Assembly (NCBI GenBank): GCA_020849035.1
Contig: JADLHC010000302.1
Coordinates: forward strand, 1-33,580
Reading direction: 5' to 3'
Length of the DNA: 33,580 bases
From: Planctomycetia bacterium
GTDB lineage: Bacteria; Planctomycetota; MHYJ01; WSZJ01
Positions 25,832 through 32,890 of the stretch are shown here, one piece after another. Under the pieces are notes generated by a model. The model did no database searches, was not told the origin of the DNA, and saw only the letters and a list, made by a program, of their open reading frames with translations. How positions within the stretch are numbered: position 1 is the stretch's first letter; each line of letters begins with the position of its first letter. The position numbers and the translations under genes are program-made.

Positions 25832-26386
25832 ATGAAACTCGTCGCGTTCTGCGGACCCTCGGACTCCGGCAAGACCTGGATGATCGAGCGCCTCGTCCGG
25901 ATCTGGACTTCCCGGGGCCTGCGCGTCGGCGTCGTCAAGCACTGTTCCAAGGGCTACCAGATCGACCGCGACGGAAAGGACTCCTCCCGCTTCTGGGAGG
26001 GAGGCGCAGCGGCCGTGGCCGTCGTCGGTCCGGGCGAGTGGGCCGTCCGCCGCCGCGACGCCGGTGTCGACCCGGTGCGTATTGCCAGCGAGGCCTTCCC
26101 CGACGTCGACGTCGCCATCGTCGAGGGCTTCCGCGAGGTCTCCCTGCCCCGCGTCCGCGTCTTCGGGGCAACCGAACTTCCAGCCCTGCCTTCCGACGAC
26201 CCGAACCTGATCGCGGGCGTCGCCAGAACCCCGGGGACAAGCGCCAATCTCCCGGTGTTCGCGCTCACGGATGCCGAAGGCCTGTCGGAACTTCTGGTCA
26301 AGCGCCTGGGGCTGACGCTCAAGCCTGCGGTGGACCTGGACGGTTCTGTCCTGCGCCCCGAAAGGGCGGGGGCGCGGCCGGCCTGA
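25832..26386 (+). CDS. mobB: Molybdopterin-guanine dinucleotide biosynthesis adaptor MobB
   Basis: A 184-aa P-loop GTPase that helps MobA form the guanine dinucleotide form of molybdenum cofactor. Walker A is FCGPSDSGKTWMIERLV. The family's next block, GVVKHCSKGYQIDRDGKDSSRFWEGGA, contains the typical KH...D..GKDS..F/H...GA pattern. DVDVAIVEGFR is the Walker B-like segment, followed by PRVRVF. ATG at 25832 with GGAGGAG upstream. No molybdoenzyme or other cofactor gene is in the window. Its presence implies the host has at least one MGD-type molybdoenzyme. Confidence 0.92.
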   Translation: MKLVAFCGPSDSGKTWMIERLVRIWTSRGLRVGVVKHCSKGYQIDRDGKDSSRFWEGGAAAVAVVGPGEWAVRRRDAGVDPVRIASEAFPDVDVAIVEGFREVSLPRVRVFGATELPALPSDDPNLIAGVARTPGTSANLPVFALTDAEGLSELLVKRLGLTLKPAVDLDGSVLRPERAGARPA

Positions 26387-26398
26387 GGACCTGAGCGG

Positions 26399-26450
26399 AG
26401 TCCTCCCTGCGGCGCGCGGCGCAGGTCCGACCGCCGCGCGACGGAGGACT
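26399..26450. terminator. Long two-part stem-loop between convergent mobB and kinase genes
   Basis: AGTCCTCC (26399-26406) pairs perfectly with GGAGGACT (26443-26450), and inside it CGCGCGGC (26413-26420) pairs perfectly with GCCGCGCG (26433-26440), leaving a 12-nt loop. The 165-bp gap between the genes holds nothing else I can name. There is no T-tract. It could end or insulate transcription from both sides, or protect 3' ends. Confidence 0.45.
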
Positions 26451-26551
26451 GGAGGCTGCCGAGGCCCGTGGTGCGCGCCGCGCGGCCCTGGAGCGCCGCG
26501 TCGGAGCCTGACCGGACCCGCGCCGGCGGACCCGGCCGAAGCCGCGCCCTC

Positions 26552-28150
26552 CTACCTCCGGGTACTGGGCGCCAGGATCGCAGGCACCGGCTGCGGGATC
26601 TCCCGGGGGAGGGTGATGGTGACCACGGTGCCCTTCCCGAGCTCGCTGTCGATGTCGACGCGCCCCCCGTGCGCCTCGACCATTCGCTTGGAGATGGCGA
26701 GGCCCAGCCCTGTTCCGCGGGTCTTGGTGGTGAAGAATGGTGAGAAGAGCCGAGGGAGGTGCTCGGGAGCGATGCCGGTTCCGGTGTCCGAAACGCCGAC
26801 GGTGGCGGAGCCCGGCAGCTCGCGGACGGCGACGGTGATCTGTCCGCCGCGCGGCATGGCGTCGACGGCGTTCTGCAGGATGTTGAAGAAGACTTCCTGG
26901 AGGAGCCTCGGGTCGGCGGAGAGGGCGAGGCTGTCGGGCGACTCGACTTTCAGGGCGACTGCGGCCATGCGCTCCTGCTGTTTGAGGATGCGCGTGACTC
27001 TCCCGAGCAGTTCCACGAGGTCGATGGGCTGGGGCTCCGGGGTCCAGGGGCGCGCGAACACGAGGAGGTCGCGCACGGTCTCGTCGAGGCGGCGCACCTG
27101 GGCCAGGATCTCGGTGACGATCTCGCGGCGATGATCGCCCTCGGGGATGGCGTCGGCGATCACCTGGATCGCGCCGCTGATCCCGGCGAGCGGGTTCTTG
27201 ATCTCGTGGGCGACCGTCGCAGCGAGCTCGCCCACGGCCGCCAGGCTCTGCGAGCGCACGAGGTCCGCCTGGAGGCGCTTCACCTTCGTCATGTCGCGCA
27301 GGATCGCGCTGCGGCCGACGATCCTCCCGGACTTGTCGCGGATGGCCGTGCTGCTGATGTTCATGGCGAGGCGGCGGCCGTCGCGCGAGATGCGGACGGT
27401 TTCGTACCCCTCGAGGTATCCCTCGCGCTCGACCTCGGCGCGGATGCGGCGGAGCTCGCCGGCGTCGCGCAGTTCCTCGGGGATGAGGACGTTGATCGAC
27501 TGGCCGATGATCTCGGAAGCGGGCCAGCCGAAAATGCGTTCGGCACCCCGGTTCCAGCTGCGGATGAGGTCCGCCTGGTCGACGGTGATGATCGCGTCGG
27601 AGGAGTTCTCGAGGATGTTCTCCAGCGATTCCTTGCTCTTGCGGAGTTCCTCGACGAGCAGGGAGCGTTCCAGGGCGACGGAGAGGTGGCCGGCGACAGA
27701 CCGCATCGTGGTCGCGTGCCCGGTCGTGTAGGCGTTGCGCTGGCGGGAGGAGATGAAGAAGACGCCGAAGGGATTTCCGCGGGCGATGAGGGGGAGGGAG
27801 AGCGAGGAGAGCATGCCTTCGCGGACGATGAGGCGGGTCGCTTCGGAAGTGGGGTGCTCCCGGAGGTAGGCTTCGAGATCGTCGAGGATGCGGGGTTCGC
27901 CTGTGCGGAGCAGGGGCTCCAGGCTCGACCCGCGGAGGCGGGCGCCGTATCCCTCGTGCAGGAGGACCGGTCCGTCGCTGCGGCAGGCGTGGATCGTGAG
28001 GAGATCGCGGCCGGGGTCGTAGACCGAGACCGCGACGCGGTTGCACGGAATGTGGCCGCGGAGGCGGGCGTAGATGGAGTCCAGGATGTCCTGGAAGCCG
28101 CGGCCTGCGTTCAGGTCTTCGACGATCTCGTGAAGGATGTCGCTGCTCAC
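26552..28150 (-). CDS. GAF-PAS sensor histidine kinase, NtrB-like
   Basis: A 532-aa soluble kinase. A GAF domain (about 18-165, DILDSIYARLRGHIPCNRVAV and onwards) is followed by a PAS domain (about 173-290: ILENSSDAIITVDQADLIRSWN, then RGAERIFGW and SAILRDMTKVKRLQ). The HisKA domain has H-box ATVAHEIKNPLAGI (His315), N-box ILQNAVDAMPRGG, G1 DTGTGIAPEHL, F-box FSPFFTTKTRGTGLGLAISK. The AHEIKNPL form and C-terminal layout match kinases that partner NtrC-type regulators. No membrane segment is present, so the signal is cytoplasmic; the ligand is unknown. Start is GTG at 28150 (VSSDILHEI), next to AAGATAA. A partner is not adjacent; the NtrC-family regulator at 17.6 kb is one candidate. Confidence 0.94.
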   Translation of the reverse strand: MSSDILHEIVEDLNAGRGFQDILDSIYARLRGHIPCNRVAVSVYDPGRDLLTIHACRSDGPVLLHEGYGARLRGSSLEPLLRTGEPRILDDLEAYLREHPTSEATRLIVREGMLSSLSLPLIARGNPFGVFFISSRQRNAYTTGHATTMRSVAGHLSVALERSLLVEELRKSKESLENILENSSDAIITVDQADLIRSWNRGAERIFGWPASEIIGQSINVLIPEELRDAGELRRIRAEVEREGYLEGYETVRISRDGRRLAMNISSTAIRDKSGRIVGRSAILRDMTKVKRLQADLVRSQSLAAVGELAATVAHEIKNPLAGISGAIQVIADAIPEGDHRREIVTEILAQVRRLDETVRDLLVFARPWTPEPQPIDLVELLGRVTRILKQQERMAAVALKVESPDSLALSADPRLLQEVFFNILQNAVDAMPRGGQITVAVRELPGSATVGVSDTGTGIAPEHLPRLFSPFFTTKTRGTGLGLAISKRMVEAHGGRVDIDSELGKGTVVTITLPREIPQPVPAILAPSTRR

Positions 28151-28363
28151 TTATCTTGTCCCCCTGGCGGGGACATTGGCGAGAGCAAGCGGCGGGCCCA
28201 CTGCGAAAGGGAACCTGCGCTTGCACCGGGGGCCGAAGCGGGGATTTCCGAGAATTGGTGAAAATACTCGCCACGGCAGACGCCGTTGAACGTCGGGCTG
28301 CGGCCGGGCCGCGGGGGATTCCCGCCGCGGGGAGATGGCAACGTCCCGGGATCCGCGTGGTAC

Positions 28364-28404
28364 AAAAAAAAGCGGAGCCGGCGCCCGCCACAGACGCCGA
28401 CTCC
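28364..28404 (-). terminator. Intrinsic terminator, minus strand
   Basis: Minus strand GGAGTCGGCG, an 11-nt loop, CGCCGGCTCC (10 bp with one G-U), then GC and eight T. It is the clearest rho-independent terminator in the window. No minus-strand protein gene ends here: the next upstream gene (28680) runs the other way, so a short minus-strand transcript is implied. Confidence 0.75.
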
Positions 28405-28500
28405 TTGTGCGGCCGTGGTCTACACACCGCAGCCGCTGCTTTTCTTATTCGATTGTCACAGTCGTGTCCGACGACCACCGGGACTAAGCAAAACAAGGGC
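28364..28500 (-). ncRNA. Candidate small structured RNA ending at the terminator
   Basis: Upstream of the terminator the minus-strand RNA can pair CCUUGU (plus 28493-28498) with ACAAGG (28403-28408) and, nested inside, GUGGUC (28473-28478) with GACCAC (28415-28420). Short hairpins GUCGU-CGGAC-ACGAC and GCAG-CGG-CUGC lie within; the first overlaps the middle stem by 3 nt and the outer stem overlaps the terminator stem by 2 nt, so they would be alternative folds. The 5' end is a guess and no firm promoter is seen. It resembles none of the known RNAs I checked by eye: no tmRNA, SRP, RNase P or 6S hallmarks. Confidence 0.4.
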
Positions 28501-28679
28501 CAGCGTGAGTCCCTCTGGGGCGCCGCCGCCGACTGACGGGATCTGCGGGAATCTCCACGGGACCTGCGCGACCTTGCGCGTTCACCCGTATGCGCGTGAG
28601 CTCACGCCGCCCAACGGCCTGGCGGCCCCCGTTTTGCGCCCCCCCCTCGCCGCTCCCCTTGGCTATCATGGAGGTCTCC

Positions 28680-29441
28680 ATGCGCCGGATAACCCTGCTC
28701 GCCCTCGTCGCCGTTATCGCCGGATGCGGCCAGCCCCCGTCCCTCGGCGGCCCCGCCCCGGCCCCCGGAACCCCCGGCGGCGACGCCCTCTGCGACGGAA
28801 GCCCCGAAGGCGCCGTCATCCGCGGCAAGGTCTCCTTCGAAGGAACGCCCCCCGCCTGCGAGACCCGCGTCGTCGAGGGCGATCCCTTCTGCGTCCAGCT
28901 CCACAAGAACGGCATCGTCTACGAGGACGTGAAGGTCAAGGACGGCGCCCTGGCGAACGTCTTCGTCTGGGTGAAGAAAGGCCTCACGGCCAAGTACCCC
29001 GCTCCCAAAGACCCGAAAGTCCTCACGCAGCGCGACTGCCGCTTCGAACCCCGCGTCTTCGGCATCCAGTCCGGCCAGCCGCTCCTCATCCGCAACGAGG
29101 ACGAAACGATGCACAACGTGCACGCGATCCCGAAACTGAACGACGAGTTCAATTTCGCGCAGACGAAGAAGGGCGACGAGCTCACGAAGAAGTTCACGAC
29201 GGCGGAGGTGATGGTGCGGATCAAGTGCGACGCGCACGGGTGGATGGCCGCCTGGGCCGGCGTCGTGAACCACCCGTTCTACGCAGTGACCGGAGAGGAC
29301 GGGACGTTCGAGCTGAAGGGGCTTCCGCCCGGCGAGTACCTGGTCGCGGCGTGGCACGAGCGGTTCGGGCTGAGGGACCAGACGGTGAAGATCGGCGAGA
29401 AGGAGACGAAGACGGCGGACTTCACGTACAAGGCCGAGTAG
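28680..29441 (+). CDS. Lipoprotein with cupredoxin-like copper site and C-terminal beta domain (copy 1)
   Basis: A 253-aa exported lipoprotein. The lipobox is VIAGC with Cys16 the lipidated residue, followed by a Pro/Gly-rich linker. The middle (about 45-190) carries a set that fits a type 1 copper centre: His145 or His148 in TMHNVHAIPK, and CDAHGWM (Cys183, His186, Met189, CxxHxxM). Two other Cys (71 and 120) are conserved in the paralogue and may form a disulfide. The C-terminal GEDGTFELKGLPPGEYLVAAWHE is a carboxypeptidase-regulatory or transthyretin-like beta domain. I start at 28680 because GGAGGT lies 6 nt upstream. It is about 900 bp before subunit II of the oxidase, so a role as electron carrier or copper donor is proposed, not shown. 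Confidence 0.82.
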   Translation: MRRITLLALVAVIAGCGQPPSLGGPAPAPGTPGGDALCDGSPEGAVIRGKVSFEGTPPACETRVVEGDPFCVQLHKNGIVYEDVKVKDGALANVFVWVKKGLTAKYPAPKDPKVLTQRDCRFEPRVFGIQSGQPLLIRNEDETMHNVHAIPKLNDEFNFAQTKKGDELTKKFTTAEVMVRIKCDAHGWMAAWAGVVNHPFYAVTGEDGTFELKGLPPGEYLVAAWHERFGLRDQTVKIGEKETKTADFTYKAE

Positions 29442-29547
29442 GCCGCGCCCTCCCCGATCCCCGCGCCCCGTGGTAATCTCGCGGCCCTGCCGCGCCCCCC
29501 GGGGCGCCGTCGTTTCCAGGTGTTCCCTCTCGAGGAGGACCGTACGC

Positions 29548-30336
29548 ATGCTTCGTTTCGCCACGCCCGCCGTCCTGGCCGTCGTTTCCATCCTCTGCGC
29601 CGGTTGCGGGGACAGCAAGAAGGGCGGGGGGCCGACGGGCGGGACCGGGAAGGACTCCGAGCCCGCGCCGGCGGGACCGGCGAAGAAGGCCGACCTCGAG
29701 AACGGGGCGATCGTGAAGGGCGTGATCCGGTTCGAGGGGACGCCGCCGCAGGACAAGGCGCTTCAGATCGACGGCGACGACTTCTGCCGCAAGCAGCACG
29801 GCGAGGGGATGAAGTCGGAGTACTACCTGGTGAAGGACGGGAAGGTCGCGAACTGTCTCGTCTACATCAAGGACGGGCTGCAGGGGCGGTATGAGGCGAT
29901 CGCCGGGAACCCCGAGCTTGACCAGAAAGGCTGCCGGTACGATCCCCACGTCCTCGGGATGGTGGCGGGGCAGGCGCTGCTGATCAAGAGCAGCGACGCG
30001 ACCGGCCACAACGTGCATGCGATCCCGAAGAAGAACGACGAATTCAACATCATGCTCACGAAGGCGGGGGACCAGATCACCCACGCTTTCCGGAGCGCGG
30101 AGATCGTGCCCTTCAAGTGCGACATCCACAACTGGATGAGCGCGTGGGTGGGCGTGTTCAACCATCCGTTCTTTGCCGTGACCGGCGAGGACGGCGCGTT
30201 CGAGATCAGGGGCATCCCGCCGGGGAAGTACACGCTCGAGGTCTGGCACGAGAAGTTCAGGGTGCAGCGGGTCGAGGTGGAGGTGAAGGAGAAGGAGACG
30301 AAGTCGGTCGAGTTCCCCGCGTACAAGGCCGAGTAG
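29548..30336 (+). CDS. Lipoprotein with cupredoxin-like copper site and C-terminal beta domain (copy 2)
   Basis: A 262-aa paralogue of the preceding lipoprotein, lipobox LCAGC (Cys20), followed by a longer Gly/Pro/Lys linker. The copper set is kept: His154 or His157 in GHNVHAIPK and CDIHNWM (Cys191, His194, Met197). The paired Cys are at 80 and 129. The end is GEDGAFEIRGIPPGKYTLEVWHEKF, again with a transthyretin-like domain, and both copies end in YKAE. ATG 29548 has GAGGAGGA upstream; TAATCT at 29474-29479 may be an extra promoter in the 106-bp gap after copy 1. The gene runs into coxB after 15 bp, the closest link to the oxidase. Confidence 0.83.
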   Translation: MLRFATPAVLAVVSILCAGCGDSKKGGGPTGGTGKDSEPAPAGPAKKADLENGAIVKGVIRFEGTPPQDKALQIDGDDFCRKQHGEGMKSEYYLVKDGKVANCLVYIKDGLQGRYEAIAGNPELDQKGCRYDPHVLGMVAGQALLIKSSDATGHNVHAIPKKNDEFNIMLTKAGDQITHAFRSAEIVPFKCDIHNWMSAWVGVFNHPFFAVTGEDGAFEIRGIPPGKYTLEVWHEKFRVQRVEVEVKEKETKSVEFPAYKAE

Positions 30337-30351
30337 ACGCCGGGAGGGCGC

Positions 30352-31188
30352 ATGCGCCGGGGCGAGAGGGGGGCGGCGGGCGGCCTGGTGCTGGCGCTGT
30401 TCCTCGCGGCGATCGCCGTGGCGGTCGTGGCGCTGTGGTTCTGGCGCGGCTGGCTTCCGCCGCAGGCGAGCGAGCAGGCGCGCGGCGTGGACCGCGTGAT
30501 CTCGTACATCGCGGCGGCCGCAGGGCTGATCCTCGTCGGCGGGCATTTCGTCCTCGCGCGATTCGTCCTGGCGTCGCGCCGCGAAGGCGGCCCCGCGTAC
30601 CGGCCGGCGGGAAGGCGCGCGGAACTGCTGCTCTCGGTGATCCCGGTGGCGGTCATGGTCGCGGTGACGGAGGTCGGCACGATGGTGCTGGGGGCGCCGG
30701 TGTGGAAGGACGTGCACACGCGGCAGCCGGGGGACCTCGAGGTGGAGATCACCGGGATGCAGTACGAGTGGCTCGCCCGCTATCCCGGCGGGGACGGGCA
30801 GTGGGGGAGGCGCGACATCGAGGAGTTCGACGGCGCCATCAATCCGCTCGCGCTCGATCCGCGGGACCGCGCGGGAAAGGACGACATCGTCTCCCGCGGC
30901 GTGATCGTGCTGCCGGCGGGACGCGGGGTCTGGTTCAGCATCCGGTCGTGGGACGTCCTGCACGGCTTCAACGTCCCCGCCTTCCGCCTCAAACAGGACG
31001 CCGTGCCCGGCATGGTGACGCACCTGCGGCTGGTCCCGTCCGCCCCCACGCCGCCCGGCGCGCCGCTCGAAGTCGCCTGCGCCGAACTCTGCAGTTCCGG
31101 GCACTACCGCATGAAGGCGAAGGTGATCGTCCTGTCGCCGGAGGATTACGCGAAGTGGCTCGAGACGGCTCCCCGGTTCGGCGATTAG
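30352..31188 (+). CDS. coxB: Cytochrome c oxidase subunit II with CuA site
   Basis: A 278-aa oxidase subunit that takes electrons through a binuclear CuA centre. The CuA ligands are complete: His204 (SWDVLHGFNVPAFRLKQD), Cys243, Cys247, His251 and Met254 (CAELCSSGHYRM). GMQYEWLARYPG corresponds to the aromatic electron-entry loop. Three hydrophobic segments are present before the soluble domain (about 12-30, 49-74, 91-113), one more than the usual two-helix anchor; the last two match the normal pair, beginning VDRVISYI and RRAELLLSVIP. No fused cytochrome c domain is present, so a separate donor is needed. GGGAGGG precedes the ATG; the coxA GTG follows the stop after 10 bp. Confidence 0.93.
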   Translation: MRRGERGAAGGLVLALFLAAIAVAVVALWFWRGWLPPQASEQARGVDRVISYIAAAAGLILVGGHFVLARFVLASRREGGPAYRPAGRRAELLLSVIPVAVMVAVTEVGTMVLGAPVWKDVHTRQPGDLEVEITGMQYEWLARYPGGDGQWGRRDIEEFDGAINPLALDPRDRAGKDDIVSRGVIVLPAGRGVWFSIRSWDVLHGFNVPAFRLKQDAVPGMVTHLRLVPSAPTPPGAPLEVACAELCSSGHYRMKAKVIVLSPEDYAKWLETAPRFGD

Positions 31189-31198
31189 GAGCAGTCGC

Positions 31199-32890
31199 GT
31201 GAGCGCCGACGCCGGGCCCCGCGGGTTTCTCCGCCGCTTCGTGTTCTGCTCCGACCACAAGGCGATCGGCGTGCAGTACCTCGTGCTGGCGATGGCGATG
31301 AGCGTGGTCGGTGTCGGGCTGTCGTTCTGGTTCCGCGCGCAGCTGGCATGGCCGGGGGCGCAGATCATGACGCCGGAGCAGTACGTGATGGCGGTGACGA
31401 TGCACGGCACGATCATGATCTTCTTCGTCGTGTCGGCGGCGCTCTGGAGCGGGCTGGGAAGCCTCGTCGTGCCGCTGCAGGTCGGCGCGCGCGGCATGGC
31501 GTTTCCCGTGCTGGGGCCGGTCGGCTTCTGGACGAACGTCGCGGGCGCCGCGGTGATGGTCGCGTCGTTCTTCGTCGAGGGCGGCGCCTCCGCCGGGGGA
31601 TGGACCGCCTATCCGCCGCTGAGCGCGCTCCGCAACTCCGGCGCGGGCGCGCTCTGGGGCACAACACTGTGGATCCTCGGCATGGCGCTGTTCATCGTCT
31701 CGTTCACGATGGGCGCCCTCAACGTCGTCGCCACCGTCCTCAACGGGCGAACGCGCGGGCTCACCCTCATGCGGCTGCCGCTGGCGACCTGGACCTGGCT
31801 CGTCTCCGCCGTGCTCGGCCTGTTCAGCTTCCCGGCCCTCACCGCCGCGGCGATCCTCCTCCTGCTCGACCGCCACGCCGGCACGTCCTTCTTCCTGCCC
31901 TCCGGACTCCTCGTCAGCGGCCGGCCGATGCCCAACGCCGGCGGCGCGCCGCTCCTCTTCCAGCACCTCTTCTGGTTCCTTGGTCACCCCGAGGTCTACG
32001 TCCTCGTCCTCCCAGCGGTCGGCATCGCCTTCGACGTCCTCGCCGCCTTCGGGCGCCGCCCCGTCCACGGGTACCGCACCACCGTGTGGGCCCTCCTCGC
32101 CATCGCCCTCCTCGGCATGCTCGTCTGGGGCCACCACATGTTCGTCTCCGGCATGAACCCCTTCCTCGGAACCGCCTTCTCCGTCACCACCCTCCTCATC
32201 ACCGCGCCGTTCGCCCTGCTCGGCGTCAACCTCCTCGCCTCCCTCTGGCGCAGCCGCATCCGCTTCTCCACCCCCATGATGTTCGCCCTCGCCCTCATCT
32301 CCGCCGTCGGCGCCGGCGGCGTCGGCGGGCTCTTCCTCGCCACCTCCGCGGCAAACCTCCACCTCCACGACACCTACTTCGTCGTCGGGCACTTCCACCT
32401 CATGATCGGCGTCGTCACCCTCATGGGCACCTTCGCCGGCGTCTACTACTGGTTCCCCAAAATGTTCGGCCGCACCATGAACGAAACGCTCGGCCGCATC
32501 CATTTCTGGCCCACCGTCTCAGGCGCATTCGCCGTCTTCGTCCTCCACCACTTCCAGGGCCTCGGCGGCCTCACCCGCCGCTACTACGAGCACACCCAGG
32601 ACGTCTTCCAGGGCCCCGCCTCCCTCCACCCCGCCGTCACCCTCCTCGCCTACGTCGCCGGCGCCGCCCAGCTCGTCTTCCTCGTCAACTTCGCCTGGAG
32701 CGCCTTCGCGGGGCCGAAGGCGGGGGGGAATCCGTGGGAAGCGACGACGCTGGAGTGGACGACGGCGTCGCCGCCGGGGCGGGGGAACTGGGAGGGGGAG
32801 CTGCCGGAGGTGGTCGGGGAGCCGTACGGGTACGCGGAGGGGCCGGACGGCACGGGGTTCCGCATGCAGAACGCGGAGGGCGGGCGATGA
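31199..32890 (+). CDS. coxA: Heme-copper oxidase subunit I, A-like, lacking canonical D- and K-channel residues
   Basis: A 563-aa membrane subunit that reduces O2. Heme and copper ligands are all present: His69 (MHGTIM, low-spin heme), His263 with the cross-linking Tyr267 (GHPEVY), His312 and His313 (GHHMF), His398 and His400 (GHFHLM). Glu265 of the HPEVY motif is kept, as in the A1 group. In a gapless alignment by eye to well-known A-family sequences, the D-channel Asp becomes Gly99 (GARG instead of GARD), its Asn becomes Gly106, the K-channel Lys becomes Leu341 and its Thr becomes Phe338; the Ser after HPEVY becomes Phe278. The start is GTG with TAGGAG overlapping the coxB stop. The 3' end overlaps coxC as ATGA. 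Oxygen reduction is likely; proton pumping is doubtful. Confidence 0.94.
   Translation: MSADAGPRGFLRRFVFCSDHKAIGVQYLVLAMAMSVVGVGLSFWFRAQLAWPGAQIMTPEQYVMAVTMHGTIMIFFVVSAALWSGLGSLVVPLQVGARGMAFPVLGPVGFWTNVAGAAVMVASFFVEGGASAGGWTAYPPLSALRNSGAGALWGTTLWILGMALFIVSFTMGALNVVATVLNGRTRGLTLMRLPLATWTWLVSAVLGLFSFPALTAAAILLLLDRHAGTSFFLPSGLLVSGRPMPNAGGAPLLFQHLFWFLGHPEVYVLVLPAVGIAFDVLAAFGRRPVHGYRTTVWALLAIALLGMLVWGHHMFVSGMNPFLGTAFSVTTLLITAPFALLGVNLLASLWRSRIRFSTPMMFALALISAVGAGGVGGLFLATSAANLHLHDTYFVVGHFHLMIGVVTLMGTFAGVYYWFPKMFGRTMNETLGRIHFWPTVSGAFAVFVLHHFQGLGGLTRRYYEHTQDVFQGPASLHPAVTLLAYVAGAAQLVFLVNFAWSAFAGPKAGGNPWEATTLEWTTASPPGRGNWEGELPEVVGEPYGYAEGPDGTGFRMQNAEGGR

Larger units (their letters stand above)
28151..28679. 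other. 529-bp intergenic region between the kinase and the oxidase operon
   Basis: No convincing protein gene. Short ORFs of the track here (for example 28156-28536) lack a ribosome site and look random. The kinase side (28151-28360) contains GC-rich inverted repeats (around CCGCGGGGGATTCCCGCCGCGG) and TATTTT on the minus strand near 28262, a weak promoter candidate for the kinase. The middle is the most AT-rich pocket seen here (A8 run; TTTTCTTATTCGATTGTCAC) and holds the small RNA candidate. On the oxidase side, TATCAT at 28664-28669 could be a -10 box, but it lies so near the ATG at 28680 that it would exclude the GGAGGT ribosome site, so one of the two is probably not used. Confidence 0.6.

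Noticed and set aside
26319-28496. 725-aa minus-strand ORF in another frame over the NtrB-like kinase
   Set aside because: Pure Arg/Pro-rich shadow; the kinase frame contains all catalytic motifs.
28364-28500. tracrRNA-like RNA because of the terminal hairpin and T-tract
   Set aside because: No CRISPR repeats, cas genes or anti-repeat are visible; resemblance is limited to a common terminator shape.
28156-28536. Small plus-strand ORF in the 529-bp intergenic region
   Set aside because: No ribosome site, unnatural composition, and it runs through the A8 run and terminator hairpin.
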